Assembly (NCBI RefSeq): GCF_001632365.1
Contig: NW_024468533.1
Coordinates: forward strand, 33,413 to 97,412
Direction: 5' to 3'
DNA: 64,000 nt
Origin: Laetiporus sulphureus 93-53
Lineage: Eukaryota; Basidiomycota; Agaricomycetes; Polyporales; Laetiporaceae
Position 1 is the stretch's first letter. Each line of letters begins with the position of its first letter. Below the pieces are notes generated by a model. It was not told where the DNA came from, did no database searches, and was given only the letters and a program-made list of their open reading frames with translations. Shown piece after piece: positions 1-10,978 of the stretch. Both the position numbers and the translations under genes were made by a program.

Positions 1-404
1 ACTGAGTTGAAAGGGCATCCCGTAGAAACACAAATAAATTGCGGAATAATGAGAATTTGATTAGCTGGGTGCTTGAGATGTAGAGCGAGGGGGCCCCAAC
101 AAAATCGAGGTGATAGAAGTAACTGAGGATCTTAAAAAGACCAACATTGACCAAACCACCACCGTGAGGAAACCCGCCCGATTGGGAAGCCTACAGCGCC
201 CGTTCCGCTCAACTGGGCATTGGGGCCCCTTTGGGACCTCCAAGATTCGAAGCCTGGCTTTCAGATGAGGGTATTTTGAAGAGCATAGCACAAGAATTGA
301 ATGTGCTATGGAGGGCCCTCTGAGCATGGCCGTTAGGGGGCTAACGGCTCCCGGTATATAGATAGGATCCTGTTTTGGTTGTGATGCATTACGAGGGTAC
401 TCCT

Positions 405-849
405 TCACAGAGGAATGTCATCGGAACCTTCATCGTCTGATGTAGCAGCAACAGGAGGTGTACAGGAAGCAGCAACTAGGGTAGGATCCTTGAGAATAGG
501 CTCGATCACACCGAGACAATGCGATGGAGGCTGATCTGCAACAGCCGCAATAGAAGTGCATTTTTTATGCAATCAGGCCATGACATAAAAAGGTAATGAA
601 TGGCTGACCTGCGACATGTACCACAGATGGGGCTTTGTCAATGCAAGGAGGGATGAGGGAAGGGGAAGGGTACAGTCGGCGATGATGGGCCTTCTCAGTG
701 AGCAACACAAGAGCTTTCTGAACTGCCATACAGTGAGCTGCAACTTCGTCTTCAACATCAGAATCTTCATCGGTCAAATCAGCTACACCGCGATGAGCTT
801 CAGCCAGATTCTTGCAGATTTTCTGAAGCTTGAGGATGTGAGAAGGCAT
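405..849 (-). CDS. Small acidic hypothetical protein, two exons
   Basis: I do not recognise this protein. A start at 849 opens a frame that runs to a plausible donor at 608; removing a 73-base GT-AG intron (608-536) keeps the frame and leads to a TGA at 405-407, giving about 123 residues. The first exon has a basic, Leu-rich start (MPSHILKLQKICKNLAEAH) and an acidic patch (DEDSDVEDE); the second ends in another acidic patch (SDDEGSDD). Without splicing the frame ends at 565 in 94 residues. It is divergent from the small gene starting at 1121, with 271 bases between the two starts. No domain was recognised. It could be a lineage-specific host gene or a fragment of an unrecognised element; the in-frame intron is the main support. 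Confidence 0.35.
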
Positions 850-964
850 GTTGCGAGACTGTGAGGTAAAAGTGAAACGACGACAATGAGAAGAGTCTTG
901 TATGATGCAGAAATGGAATCACATGTAAGGAAAAGCGATGATGACAGGATGGAGTGCAAATGCT

Positions 965-1120
965 GTCGTGAAATGCATCAGTGGCATGTTAAAATGTCAC
1001 GTCAAAATGTCACGTGACCGTGCAGCGCATATAGTCAGATAATCTCACACACAACAGATCACTCTAACCCCGCCCCCCCTCTGTACATCAATTCAAGCAA
1101 TCCCTAATCATCTGTACACA
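965..1120. promoter_or_regulatory. Shared upstream region of two divergent small genes
   Basis: This stretch lies between the starts at 849 (-) and 1121 (+). It holds the 10-base palindrome GTCACGTGAC at 1009-1018 with a half copy just before it (two AAAATGTCAC units), a TATA-like GCATATAGTC at about 1026, and a C-rich run just before 1080. The layout (TATA-like site, pyrimidine-rich stretch, ATG) suits a fungal promoter for the + gene. CACGTG is the core bHLH E-box; binding is inferred only. Confidence 0.3.
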
Positions 1121-1560
1121 ATGTCTGAAGAGACTGTCACCGTAAAAGTCTCAAATGATGAGGTTGAGAAGGCGTACGAGTCAATCCTGCCTCTCAATGC
1201 CAAAACCTCTCTAGTCGAATATTGGTGGAAGAAATGGGATGGCGAACTGGAAGGGTGACCCTTTCAGAGCCTCTCACCATAGACCGAACTGATATAATTA
1301 ACAGCTCTACTGAGAAGTGCTTCATGCGGAGAAACACTGTCTACAGTAAAGTCAACAAAATCGACGAGTGCGACAATATTAACTCGATGGATGCAGTACT
1401 CAGAAAGGACAACCCTCATCAGTTTCAATGGGTTCAAACCATTAAAAAGGGGGAGAAGTTACCACCATCATGGGAACTGTTAGATGAGAGTGACTTTTAC
1501 GATAAGAGGAACAATGGTAAACATTCTGCCAGATTAGTTCTGATTCAACACACTAAATAA
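1121..1560 (+). CDS. Small hypothetical protein, frame needs an intron or is shifted
   Basis: An ATG at 1121 opens a frame (MSEETVTVKVSNDEVEKAYE...) that stops at 1256-1258. A second frame covers 1222-1560 and ends with a lysine-rich tail before TAA. A 56-base GT-AG intron at 1214-1269 joins the frames in phase and would give about 127 residues, but its donor (GTCGAA) is weak, so a 1-base frameshift is also possible. I recognise no domain. The context (promoter-like DNA upstream, predicted soluble charged protein) suggests a real or recently broken gene. It is followed by almost 2 kb without a recognisable gene. Confidence 0.35.
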
Positions 1561-3269
1561 GCAGAATAAATAGTTACCTGCAGCTCTAGCACTAGAGAGG
1601 CATGGGGTAGTGGTGATGACTTATGTAACGCTGAGCTAGGAGTAACCTTAATAAAAGGTAAGATAGCCGGCCCTGGAAGCATGTTGAACGCCCACGTTAG
1701 GGATTCTAAGAGCATCCTATTTCATGGGAGACAATATCTGCAATGAAGCTAGCGATAAGGCATCAAACCTCCCCAAGAAATGCATGAAAAAAACCTCGGT
1801 GAGTGAGTTGCCAACCTAAAATATTACATCTAAACTTTCTACAAAAAAAGAGAACGTCAGAAAATGACAAACCATCTACACGTAGCCAAAATAAGAAGAG
1901 GATATCTGTACAGCTGTCGTCTGATGATGACTGAGAGCCATTAGAATAGGCGCATACATGAGATTACAATTTTTCTGTGCTTCGAGTCATATCTTGGTAG
2001 CATATACCTTGGACAGGAATGTATAAGCAGTGTGAATGTGACATAAACATGTGAACAAGGAGAAACTGCAACTTGAGTGAAGGAAAACCCAACAGTCAAA
2101 TGCTTCATCTTACTAACATGTCATGAAAGCAATACATTGAAGTGTTGCAAATTGACGAGTGTAGCCAGAATGAATCTGAAATAAGAAAAAAAGCATAGAA
2201 ACTGTGAGGAATGATTTTCAAAAAGACAGGATAGATGAAATATGACTATGTCAAAAAATTACACCCTTTCTGACATGTCATAAACCAAAACATCCAGAGC
2301 CAGAATTGTTCACATAAAGGTAGTGACAGGTATGATGAATGGCACTTAACTCATAATAGACAGTGATAAATATCATTTATATAGATCATGCCTGCACACG
2401 GTGGGTCAACCGTGAACGAAGTTTTCCATATTTTATAACATGTCAGTAATTACCACATTTCGAACGCGAAATCATCACAAACACATTGAGGGCCATATAA
2501 TGTCCTGTGCATTACTAAAACCACATGGGCACATCCCAGAACGAAGGAATACCACACTTACCTAAACAGACTGAGGTCTGATAGAGAGCTGCCATCCTGA
2601 TCACTGGATGAATAAAAGACGAACCAAACCTGCTAGATGTACCGTTATACAGAGTATAACTCCATATCACAGCTTCTACATCACAAAACAAGCCTGATAA
2701 GCAATATAAACGATGAAAGAACCCTGACCAGTCATGCTCCCAACCTTGTCCGACCTCCAACAACCAACCGTACACCCTCTAGCAATGCCGATACCCAGAG
2801 AACAATGTTGGAATGGTGTATAACCCATAGCAACAGCCTTAGACCTGGCGCAAGCAGAGATCGGCCACAAAGTGTTGAAAAAGGTGCTGGAGAACAGGTG
2901 CCTAAGGGGTGGTTGGAAAAAAGGAACTAGGGAACATTTAATACAGTTGCGCCAGGTCCAGAAATGGGTGATAGTGTAGGGAAAAAGGTAAACAAGCTTG
3001 CGCAAGTGCCGCGCAAGACAGAGCTATCGTGTAAGATGAGATGGATGACATTGTCTGTGACAGTACCTCACGAGGATACCAAGGAGATTGCCGATGGCGC
3101 CGAGCGATCGGAACACAACATCAGAGTTGCATCACAGTTGCACTGGACCAATGGGATGTCGAGCTTGCTGTTGAGGATGTTCGCAAGCCTACAACATGTC
3201 AATTCAATTGCATAGATTGAAAACAAAATACATGGCTCCAAGGAGCTTGGAGCCATTGGCATATAGATA
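1561..3269. other. Stretch without a recognisable gene
   Basis: Only short open frames occur here on both strands and none resembles a known family. The DNA is AT-rich with A-runs and looks like decayed intergenic or transposon-derived sequence. Confidence 0.5.
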
Positions 3270-3690
3270 GGCATTCATTGAGCATGATATAAAAGATTGA
3301 GAACCATTTTGTTCCTTTAAGAAGAGTAAAACAGTCAGCGTGCAAGCTTGTCAGTGGGTACTCTAATGTGATTCTGACTTAATCTGACACATGTGAGCCA
3401 GAACATGCTTGATATGTGAGTCTGAGCATGGTCAGGCATTCATTGGGCATGATATGGTAAACTGACACCCATTTTGTCCCTTTAAGAAGAGCAAAACAGT
3501 CAGGGTGCAAGCTTGTCAGTGGGTAGTCTAATGTGATTCTGACTTAATCTGACATGTGTGAGCCGGAACGTGCTTGATATGTGATTCTGAGCATGGTCAG
3601 ACATTCATTGAACATGATATGATACATTGAGACCCATTTTGGCCCTTTAAGAAAGGCAAAACAGTCATCGTGCAAGCTTGCCAGTAGAGC
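3270..3690. repeat. Tandem repeat, about 165-bp unit, 2.6 copies
   Basis: The phrase GCATTCATTGAGCATGATAT and the following sequence recur at 3271, 3436 and 3601, a constant spacing of 165 bases. Each unit includes CCATTTTGTYCCTTTAAGAA and GTGCAAGCTTGTCAGT. The third unit is cut off after about 90 bases. Units differ by a few substitutions, mostly transitions. No coding function is apparent. Confidence 0.85.
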
Positions 3691-3819
3691 TATACTAAGA
3701 TGGTACAACTAGAATTGATACAGAGGGTCTGAGTATACATATGTATGGCTAGCCAATGAGAGAACAGCTCAATTGAAGGGAGAAAACAGACTCATCCACT
3801 TTCTCCTAGTTCAGGGTCT

Positions 3820-3984
3820 TGTCACGGGACCAGAACTAATCCCTATGAACCAATACCAATTATGACGATTAACCACTTCGCCAAAAGGCTGGTAATGCTA
3901 AGCTTGGCTTAGCACTAGGTTCCGACTATATATGCAGTTACTCTGCAGGTTTTACATGTCACGTGTATGGTTTAATCTGTGACA
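3820..3984 (-). repeat. Left LTR of element A (165 bp)
   Basis: It begins TGTCACGGGACC and ends AATCTGTGACA, so the ends are short inverted repeats. It contains TATATATGC around 3926 and a TGTCACGTG motif. The last 141 bases recur at 13128-13268. Confidence 0.8.
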
Positions 3985-4177
3985 TTACCCCGCTCTCAAG
4001 ACCAATCATCCCGAGGGGTATATAGCACCAACCTCAACCAGGGTATATAGCTGGTGAACCCTATTTGGTTGTAGTCAGGGGTTCACATCATTAACTCTCT
4101 GGGTCTATAGTGACTAACTTGCATGAAAGGATGGGGCGCCACTTTAACCTCTTTTATCCATAGATCATGACTGACTC
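3985..4177 (-). other. Interior of element A left of the nested insertion
   Basis: It begins TTACCCCGCTCTCAAG, which on the minus strand is a purine-rich tract directly before the LTR. It also has two copies of a GGTATATAGC motif (about 4018 and 4043). No coding frame is seen. It ends GACTC, the expected left copy of the target duplication of element B; the right copy would be in the gap. Confidence 0.5.
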
Positions 4178-4896
4178 TATCACAAACTTAGGACGCAGAG
4201 CGCCGACTAAGCCTATGACCTTATGATCAGACACTTACTAACTGTTGTCGACGTAAGGATGGACACAAAGAGGATCAAGGTAAAGCAGTGCCTTGCGAGT
4301 GAGCACTGATAACACTGTATGAATAGACGTAGCAGAGATGAGAATAAGTCTGAGGGACTTATGCGTCTCAGAGCTCTGGCTTATATACATGAGCGGAGGG
4401 ACCCTTGGTACCCTGATACCCCAGAACCGCTAGCTAATGAACATTGTCTGATTGGTTACCACTACCTGTCAGACTACGTGTGTCATGCATGTCGAACCTC
4501 TGAACTACTTAGTAAGACCATGGGAATGGTATTGCCTGTAATGACTACATCTCCGGTGGCATGATATCTATCTACCTCGTGTATGTGAACTAATATCTCC
4601 TTAAGGACATATCTCCGGTGACATGTATCCCCTTCGTTGGATTCTTCTGGAGTCCGACCGTTGCTTCTAGGTGGGATGATATTACTGTATAAGTTAGGCT
4701 TACCTAATACCAGCACTACTTGTCACATGTGTGGATATCACGTGATATGTCACGTGACTAGACCTGGACCTTCGGGGTGTCTAGGACTGTTATTACTTCG
4801 CGTACCGGTTCGTTCCTTTCTGAACAGCCTAGCGCTGATGTCAATAATGTCTTGGTCACGTGCAGAGGTGAAAACGTGAAAATCTGTGACAGTACC
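4178..4896 (-). repeat. Left LTR of element B (about 719 bp)
   Basis: The right end is fixed by AATCTGTGACA (ending 4896) beside the polypurine tract. The left end is placed at TATCACAAAC (4178), because the same words (TATCATAAACTTAGGACGCA) begin at 12266 and the ends then pair as imperfect inverted repeats. It contains TCACGTGATATGTCACGTGAC at 4738-4758, a doubled E-box palindrome. The exact left boundary is uncertain by a few bases. Confidence 0.65.
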
Positions 4897-4912
4897 CCCC
4901 CTTCTAGACAGT
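4897..4912 (-). other. Polypurine tract of element B
   Basis: On the minus strand the sequence CTAGAAGGGGGGGTAC directly precedes the LTR start TGTCACAG. This is the usual position of the second-strand primer in LTR retroelements. It sits only a few bases from the stop codon of the dUTPase frame (4904-4906), so frame end and tract overlap. Confidence 0.7.
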
Positions 4913-7900
4913 TCGTCCCAAATCTGGCTTTTTGCGTGGTTTCTGGAAGTAATTATCACCTGTTGAACCAAATCCACGGTGATCTCGGGCTGAGGGTTTG
5001 AGGTAATCAACCAGTGACACGACAGGGGTGATAATACATTCAATGATAAGTTGAGCAACTCGATCGCCCAAATTGACTGTTAAATCATCATTTGTATTAT
5101 TGATTAGCAAAATCTTGATTTCGCCTGTGTACCCTCTGTCGATAACACCAGCACCTACGTCGATGCCTTTGACAGCTAACCCACTTTGTGGTGCAATTCG
5201 ACCATAGGTCCCTCGAGGTGTTGTAAAGTGAAGTCCTGTGGATACCAATCCTCTTGAGTGTGCTCGGATGGTTGTTGGTTCTGATGCGGCTAAATCCATT
5301 CCAGCGTCGTCTTCATGGGCATATTTTGGTGCGTGTGCATTTGGATTGTCTAATGTAATTTGAAGATCTCTAGAATGATCCCAATCATCTCTATCCTGAT
5401 CGTATATCTGAATGGTATCAGTGGTGGGGTCGTAGATTTGACCTGTTCTCCTGGGTGGAAAAACGCCATCGACCGGAGTTGTATCAATGAGAGATATTGG
5501 ATGAGGTGCGTCAGGATATTTTCTGTGAAATTCCTTGATAAGACGCGGAGATTTCTTCAAATTTGCTGCGGGTTTCCAAGTTTCTTCAGCTTTAGAATAA
5601 CCCTTCCAATGCACCAAATATTGAAGTTTGCCACAAATGACACGAGAGTCGACTATGTATTCGACTTCCCATTCTTCGCCAGTCTTTTTCTTGATAGGAG
5701 GATGGGGTCTGAGAGTGCGATCTGGTATTTCATCTTTGTGGTAGAGCGTGAGCTTGGACGCATGAAAAACTGGATGAACGCCATATTGTCAAGGCATTTT
5801 GAGTCTATATGTGACTGGTCCTAGTTTTTCTACGATTTCGAAGGGTCCATCTCTCCGTTGTGCCAATTTGGCTCCCAATGTCTGCCAATCTCTAGTGGAG
5901 AGTAATACTTGATCTCCAACTTTGAAAGGTGCAGGTCGTACAGATTGATCGTAATACCACTTCATGCGCTCAGCTGCCAATAGAATGGCTGCTTTCGCTT
6001 GCTCTTGCACTTCTACTCGTGCCTGCATTATGGAATCTAGCGTATTATGCTTTATAGGGTCCATTATTGTTGGTTCTGCACATGGATGTCTACCGTATTC
6101 GACAAAGAATGGTGAATTCTTAGTGGCTTCAGAAGCCTGATTGTTATAGGCAAATTCAGCAGTTGGAAGTAAAGTACTCCAATCTTCCACGCGCTTATCA
6201 ATATAAATATGAAGATATTGCTCTAGCGACTGATTTGTTCTTTCAGTTTGACCATCGGTCTCCGGATGATATGCGGACGACATTGTTGATTGTATCCCAA
6301 GTAGCTTGCATACTTCTTGGAATAATGCGCTTGCAAACTGAGTACCTCTATCCGAGATAATCTGTCTCAGAAGACCATGCTGTGTCCATACCCTCTCATA
6401 GAAAGTACGAGCAAGATCTGATGCTGAGAACTCATTGGTGATTGCAAAGAAATGCGCTCATTTGGTCAAACGATCGACAACTACCATAATTGTGTTGAAT
6501 CCATGGGATTCTGATAATTGAGTGATTAAGTCGACAGAGATAATTTCCCAAGGTTCTGTTGGAACCTCATTTGGCTGTAATTCTCCGTATTTTGGCTGAT
6601 TGATGTTCTTGTTGCGTTGACAAAGGTCGCAAGAACCAACATACTTTTTGATGTAAGTGGACATTCCCGGCCACCAGTAATTACGAGATAACATCTCATA
6701 TGTCTTCCATCTTCCAGGATGACCTGCACTGGCAGCTTCATGATGACGCTGGATGATTTCTCGTCTAAGTGATTCCCTATTATCTGCTTTCGACACATAG
6801 ATTTTGTCTCGGTATAGTAATATCCCATTCTCGAAGTTCCAGTCTTAGAGTCCTTTCGAGAACTCTCGTTGTCCTTTCTTGAGTAATTCTTTGTATGAGT
6901 TGTTCACATTGTCATCTTGTAGTGCCTCCTTGATCTTGTCCACCAAATCATGATCTGTGACGACTGCAAGATGGGTATGTTGAATAGCTTTAATCGTGAA
7001 ATATTCCGGTTTGAGCAGAGTCTTGTCGGAATTATCGAGATTTAACCCCTCTTCATGATCTGGCCTCCTAGACAGAGGATCGGCACGATGCATTGATTTC
7101 CCTGATTTGTGATGTAGTTGGATGTTGAACCGTGTAAGATATAGCGACCATCGAGCTTGCCGCCTCGTCAGCTTTTGTGCTGATTTGAAATAGGTTAAGT
7201 TCTGGTGATCAGACCATATTTCGACTGGGAGCGGATGACCTTCGAGATGTTGTCGGTATTCTTCCAACGCTCGAATAATTGCGAGCATCTCTTTGTCATA
7301 GATTTCATAGTTCTGCTCAGCCTCATTGAGGCTTTTTGAATAGAATGTGATTGGATGCCACAACCCATCGTCTTTGAGTTGTTCCAAGCATGCGCCAGTG
7401 GCAAAATCGCTTGAATCCGTTTCTAACCGGAATGGATGCGTATCATCCGGTAATGCCAGAATTGGAGCTGTTGTAAAAGCTTTCTTGAGAGCATCGAATG
7501 ATTGTTGTTGCTCTTCGCTCCACACCCATTTCTGATCCTTTCGTGTAAGGATATTGAGTGGTCGAGACTTTTTGGCAAATCCTTCAATGAATCGACGATA
7601 GAAATTTGCGAACCCAAGAAAGGCTTGTACTTGCTTAACCTTCTTGGGTTCAGGCCAGTCGAGTACACCTGCGACCTTTTGAGGATCCATACGGACCTCG
7701 CCTTGAGAGATAATCATCCCTAAGTACTCAATCGAGGGCTGTTCAAAAAAGCACTTTTCTGGTTTTGCGAAAAGGTCGTTGTCCCATAATCTTTTAATTA
7801 CCTCTTTGGTAATCTTCTGATGTTGTTTCAAATCGTTAGTGAAGATTAGGATATCATCAAGGTAGACGATCACATGACCTTCCCAAATAAGATCATCTAA

Positions 7901-9193
7901 AATCTCATTCATCATGTGTTGGAAGGTGGCTGGTGCATTACAGAAACTGAAAAACATAACCGTGGCCTCGTATAAACCGCAATGTGTCACAAAAGCTGTT
8001 TTCCATTCATCACCCTTGCGGATGCGAACATTGTTGTATCCCCATCGGAGATCCAGCTTGGTAAATATTGATGCGTTACTGAGCTGATCGATAAGCTCAC
8101 TTATTCGTGGAATAGGGAAGCGATTCTTCTTGGTTATAGCATTAAGTTTTCGATAGTCTTGTACCAGTCTTAGTGTGCTGTCTTTCTTCTTGACAAAGAA
8201 TACAGGGGCAGCAATAGGTGATTTCGACTTCTGAATGTAGCCTTTTCCTAGGTTTTCGTCGATCCATGAATCTAGGGAATTTCTTTCCTCCGGATTCATA
8301 GGATAAAGTTTGCTTGGTCGTGGTAATTCATGTTCTTCTTCAAACTCGATTGCATGATCATAAGGCTTTCGAGTTGGCATCCTTTCAGATGCTTTTTTGG
8401 AGAAGACATCACCGAATGAATGTAGATAATCTGGTACTAGTTTTTCCCAAGATTCCACTTCATTAATAACCTGATCTTCTGGGCTGCCAGTGTTTGACTG
8501 GGATGCCGCTTCTTTCAGGTCTTCTTCTGGTTCAGCATAGCCACAATCTGCTATAGAAAGTATCATGCGGGCAATTTATTCAGCTTCGGGGTCGTCCAGT
8601 TCGACCCACGAGATGATAGGATTTACTGCATCAATGTTGTGTCCATTAAACATTCGGAATGCAGTTGGCTCCTCATCTGCCACTTGTTGTGCTCGTTGCG
8701 AGATTTCTTCAGCTTCCTCTCTTGCAATGGCTTGTTGTTTTTTACGAAGCCTCTGGTGGTGACATGTACTCGGGCATCGTGAGTATTTCCATTCTCCAGC
8801 TTGCCAGTTGATTTCTGGATTATGCTGATGTAAATATGACATCCCAATGATCATGTCTAATTTTCCGATGTCTGTGACTAGCAGACGATGGGTAGAATCA
8901 TGATCTCCGACTTTGAGATATGCTTTTACATAGTCGGTTATTTCGCCATGTTTATTTTGGGATCCGTCAGCATTGTACACCTTGTATGTTGTATTAAGCT
9001 TGGAGGTCGCAATTCGATTGTTCTTTACAAATCGCTTGCTGATGTACATGGAATATGCTCCTGAGTCGACTAAAGCTTCGGTGCTCGATTTTTTGTCGTA
9101 CACCCATAATGTAACTGGTAGATAGAACAATGATAAATTTGGAGACGAATTCTTTATTGTTACATTATCATCCTCTGCATTGCGACGATCCAC
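4904..9193 (-). pseudogene. Pol of element B: PR-RT-RNaseH-IN-chromodomain-dUTPase
   Basis: One reading frame broken by stops at 8576, 6845, 6458 and 5789. Protease: ALVDSGAYSMYISKRF (about 9085) and IIGMSYLHQHNPEINW. Reverse transcriptase begins near 8566: VFFVKKKDSTLRLVQDYRKL and the catalytic VIVYLDDILIF (7863-7831); the usual MPFGL.NAP box reads MFFSFCNAP, so it is damaged. RNase H: DSSDFATGACLEQ. Integrase: HHCC zinc finger (HHEAASAGHPG ... CDLCQ, about 6735-6610), then the acidic triad in ISVDLITQ, ISDRGTQF and PETDGQTERTNQSLEQ. Chromodomain at 5683-5513 (YLVHWKGYSKAEETWKPAANL is its core), then a dUTPase to the stop at 4904. The protein would copy the element RNA and insert the DNA into chromatin; with four stops this copy is not expected to make a full product. 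Confidence 0.85.
4952..5329 (-). pseudogene. dUTPase domain fused to the end of gypsy Pol
   Basis: About 126 residues after the chromodomain carry all five trimeric dUTPase motifs in order: I DDAGMDLA, II GRIAPQSGLA, III GVIDRGYTGEI, IV GDRVAQLI and V RGFGSTG. Such enzymes hydrolyse dUTP to dUMP and limit uracil in newly made DNA. Motif II normally has Arg (APRSG); here it is Gln (CAA), one G-to-A change from CGA, so activity is doubtful. The domain itself has no stop or frameshift, but stops upstream separate it from Gag and RT. Retroviral dUTPases usually sit in Pro or between RNase H and integrase; here it is the last domain of Pol, after the chromodomain. Confidence 0.88.
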
Positions 9194-10977
9194 AGAGGTG
9201 TCTGATTCGGGTGCTAAATGTACAGGTCTTATATAATGTTCTGGGAGACTCTGACGAGCTGCCTACAGATCCCCTTTGAGAAAACCCTTCTGATCCTTCC
9301 TTGAAGAGCCCTCTCCTGCCTTCCTTGATGAACTGGATCCATTCGCCCTCAGGCACCTGAGCCTTGAGAGGATCGCGACGAAATCTTCGTCTGACTCGGA
9401 TGCATCAGGCTCGCTTTCCGAGTGTATGCTGCGGTCGCTGATATGTGCAGCTGTCTCCTTACCCTTCCCCTTAGTCTTAGAGGAAGAGCTCTTTTTCTTT
9501 GGCTTCTTCTCTTCTTCGGTGTCAGAGCTTTCGCTCTCTGCATCTGATGAAGCAGAATCAGACACCACCTGTCACGTCTTGGACGACTTGGATTTATTCC
9601 TGGCGTCGTCCTTCTTCTTCCCGTCCTTCTTCTTCGCAGCTGTCTCTTTCTCCGTCTCAATCTGCCTCTTGACATGGTCCAATTTGAAACAATCGATGCA
9701 ATACTTGCCGAAACGTTTCGACGATTTGAAGAATGTCGGCTTGTTCTTCTTGCAATTGGCGCAGACCAACTTGTCGTCTTGCACGCTTCGCGCTTTGCCC
9801 GATTTACTCTTTCCCTTCTTCCCGACTGCATCAACCTCCATAGCGTTCGGGTCCTTGGTTTCGGCCTTGGCATGGTGGCCTTCTCGTTGTAGTGATGTAA
9901 ATATCCGGAGTGCAAATGTAAGGAACTCGGTCCACTTCTTGGGCCAGTTATCCTTAGTGGTATCCGCTAGCATGAGCAGCCACGTTTTCTCCGGAATATG
10001 TTTCTTGATCTTTTCGATCAAGTCTTGATCCGAGAAGCCTGTACTGGTTGCCTTTGGACGGAAGTCTTCTGCGAACTTTTAGAAGTCTCGATGATCCTTC
10101 TTGATGAAGGCTTCTAACTCCGTTCGCTTCTTGTCGTCCTTGTCCAATGATTCATATGCCGTGCGAAGTTCAGCGACGAACTCCGCCCAAGTTCCTGGTG
10201 CCTTATTATTTTCATTTATTTCAGTGATCCAATGCCGCATGTATTCACGTGCTCCTCCTTTCAAGAGCAAAAGGGTAGATATAATTTTGGACTCGTCTTT
10301 TGTATGTCCAGTATATTTCAACCAGAGCATGACTTGTTCGAGCCAATCATCGAGATTGACTCCATCCTTATTGCCACCATATTTTTCTGGTTGGTCAATT
10401 TTTACGCCTTTACCCTTGCGACCAAATGACGGCTCATCGTCGTCGTCCGTGTCGTCGACATTGTTACCGCCTTGCCCTGCTTTCTGTCCTTGCGTAGCTG
10501 CCCATGCGCGAAGTCAATCATGTGATTTCTTCAGGTCTTCCGTCCTGGTTTGAAGATCTTTGACCTCATCGTCAAATGCCACCAACGATTCGTTAATGGC
10601 CTTGTCATCCTCAGCTAAAGCTGCTGAGGTTTTTTCCAAGTCTGCAATTCTAGACTCAGATTGTTGGCGATGTTGGTCTAAGAAGACCATTCGATTGTGG
10701 AACTCCGTGGTGTTACGTTCCATGGTATGTGCTTGGCGCTGGATAAGATTTTCGTAATGTGCCACCGTTTGTTGACACATCTCTTCCACCACGTTTGTGA
10801 CAAGATCGACTACCCAATTCTTCACATTTTCAGGTATGTTTGCATTTGGGGTGCCGTGTCGGCAAGGGCTTGACGAATAATAGGATTTGGGAGTTGCAAT
10901 ACAATATTGAGTCATGCGGGAAGCTCCGGAGATGGAGCACGAGAGAAGCTTGGGTCATTTGGAGTGGGAGTCGTCAT
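9194..10977 (-). pseudogene. Gag of element B
   Basis: The likely start is the ATG at 10977 (MTTPTPNDPSFSRAPSPELP), which lies one base after the stop of the upstream ORF. A stop at 10912 and a frameshift before about 10830 follow; then one frame continues in phase with Pol, broken by stops at 10514, 10079, 9572 and 9263. Domains: a coiled-coil region (about 10830-10520), a capsid-like core (MLWLKYTGHTKDESKIISTL, from 10330), and a basic segment with CANC...CIDC (about 9765-9680), a zinc-binding pattern instead of the usual CCHC knuckle. The end is Ser/Glu/Lys-rich. Gag and Pol share one frame, so the family probably makes a single polyprotein, or Gag and Pol are separated by proteolysis alone. 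Confidence 0.7.
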
Positions 10978-10978
10978 C

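Noticed and set aside
9426..10028. 200-codon + frame rich in Phe and Ser
   Set aside because: Antisense of the Lys/Glu/Asp-rich gag of element B; composition is the mirror of that coding strand.
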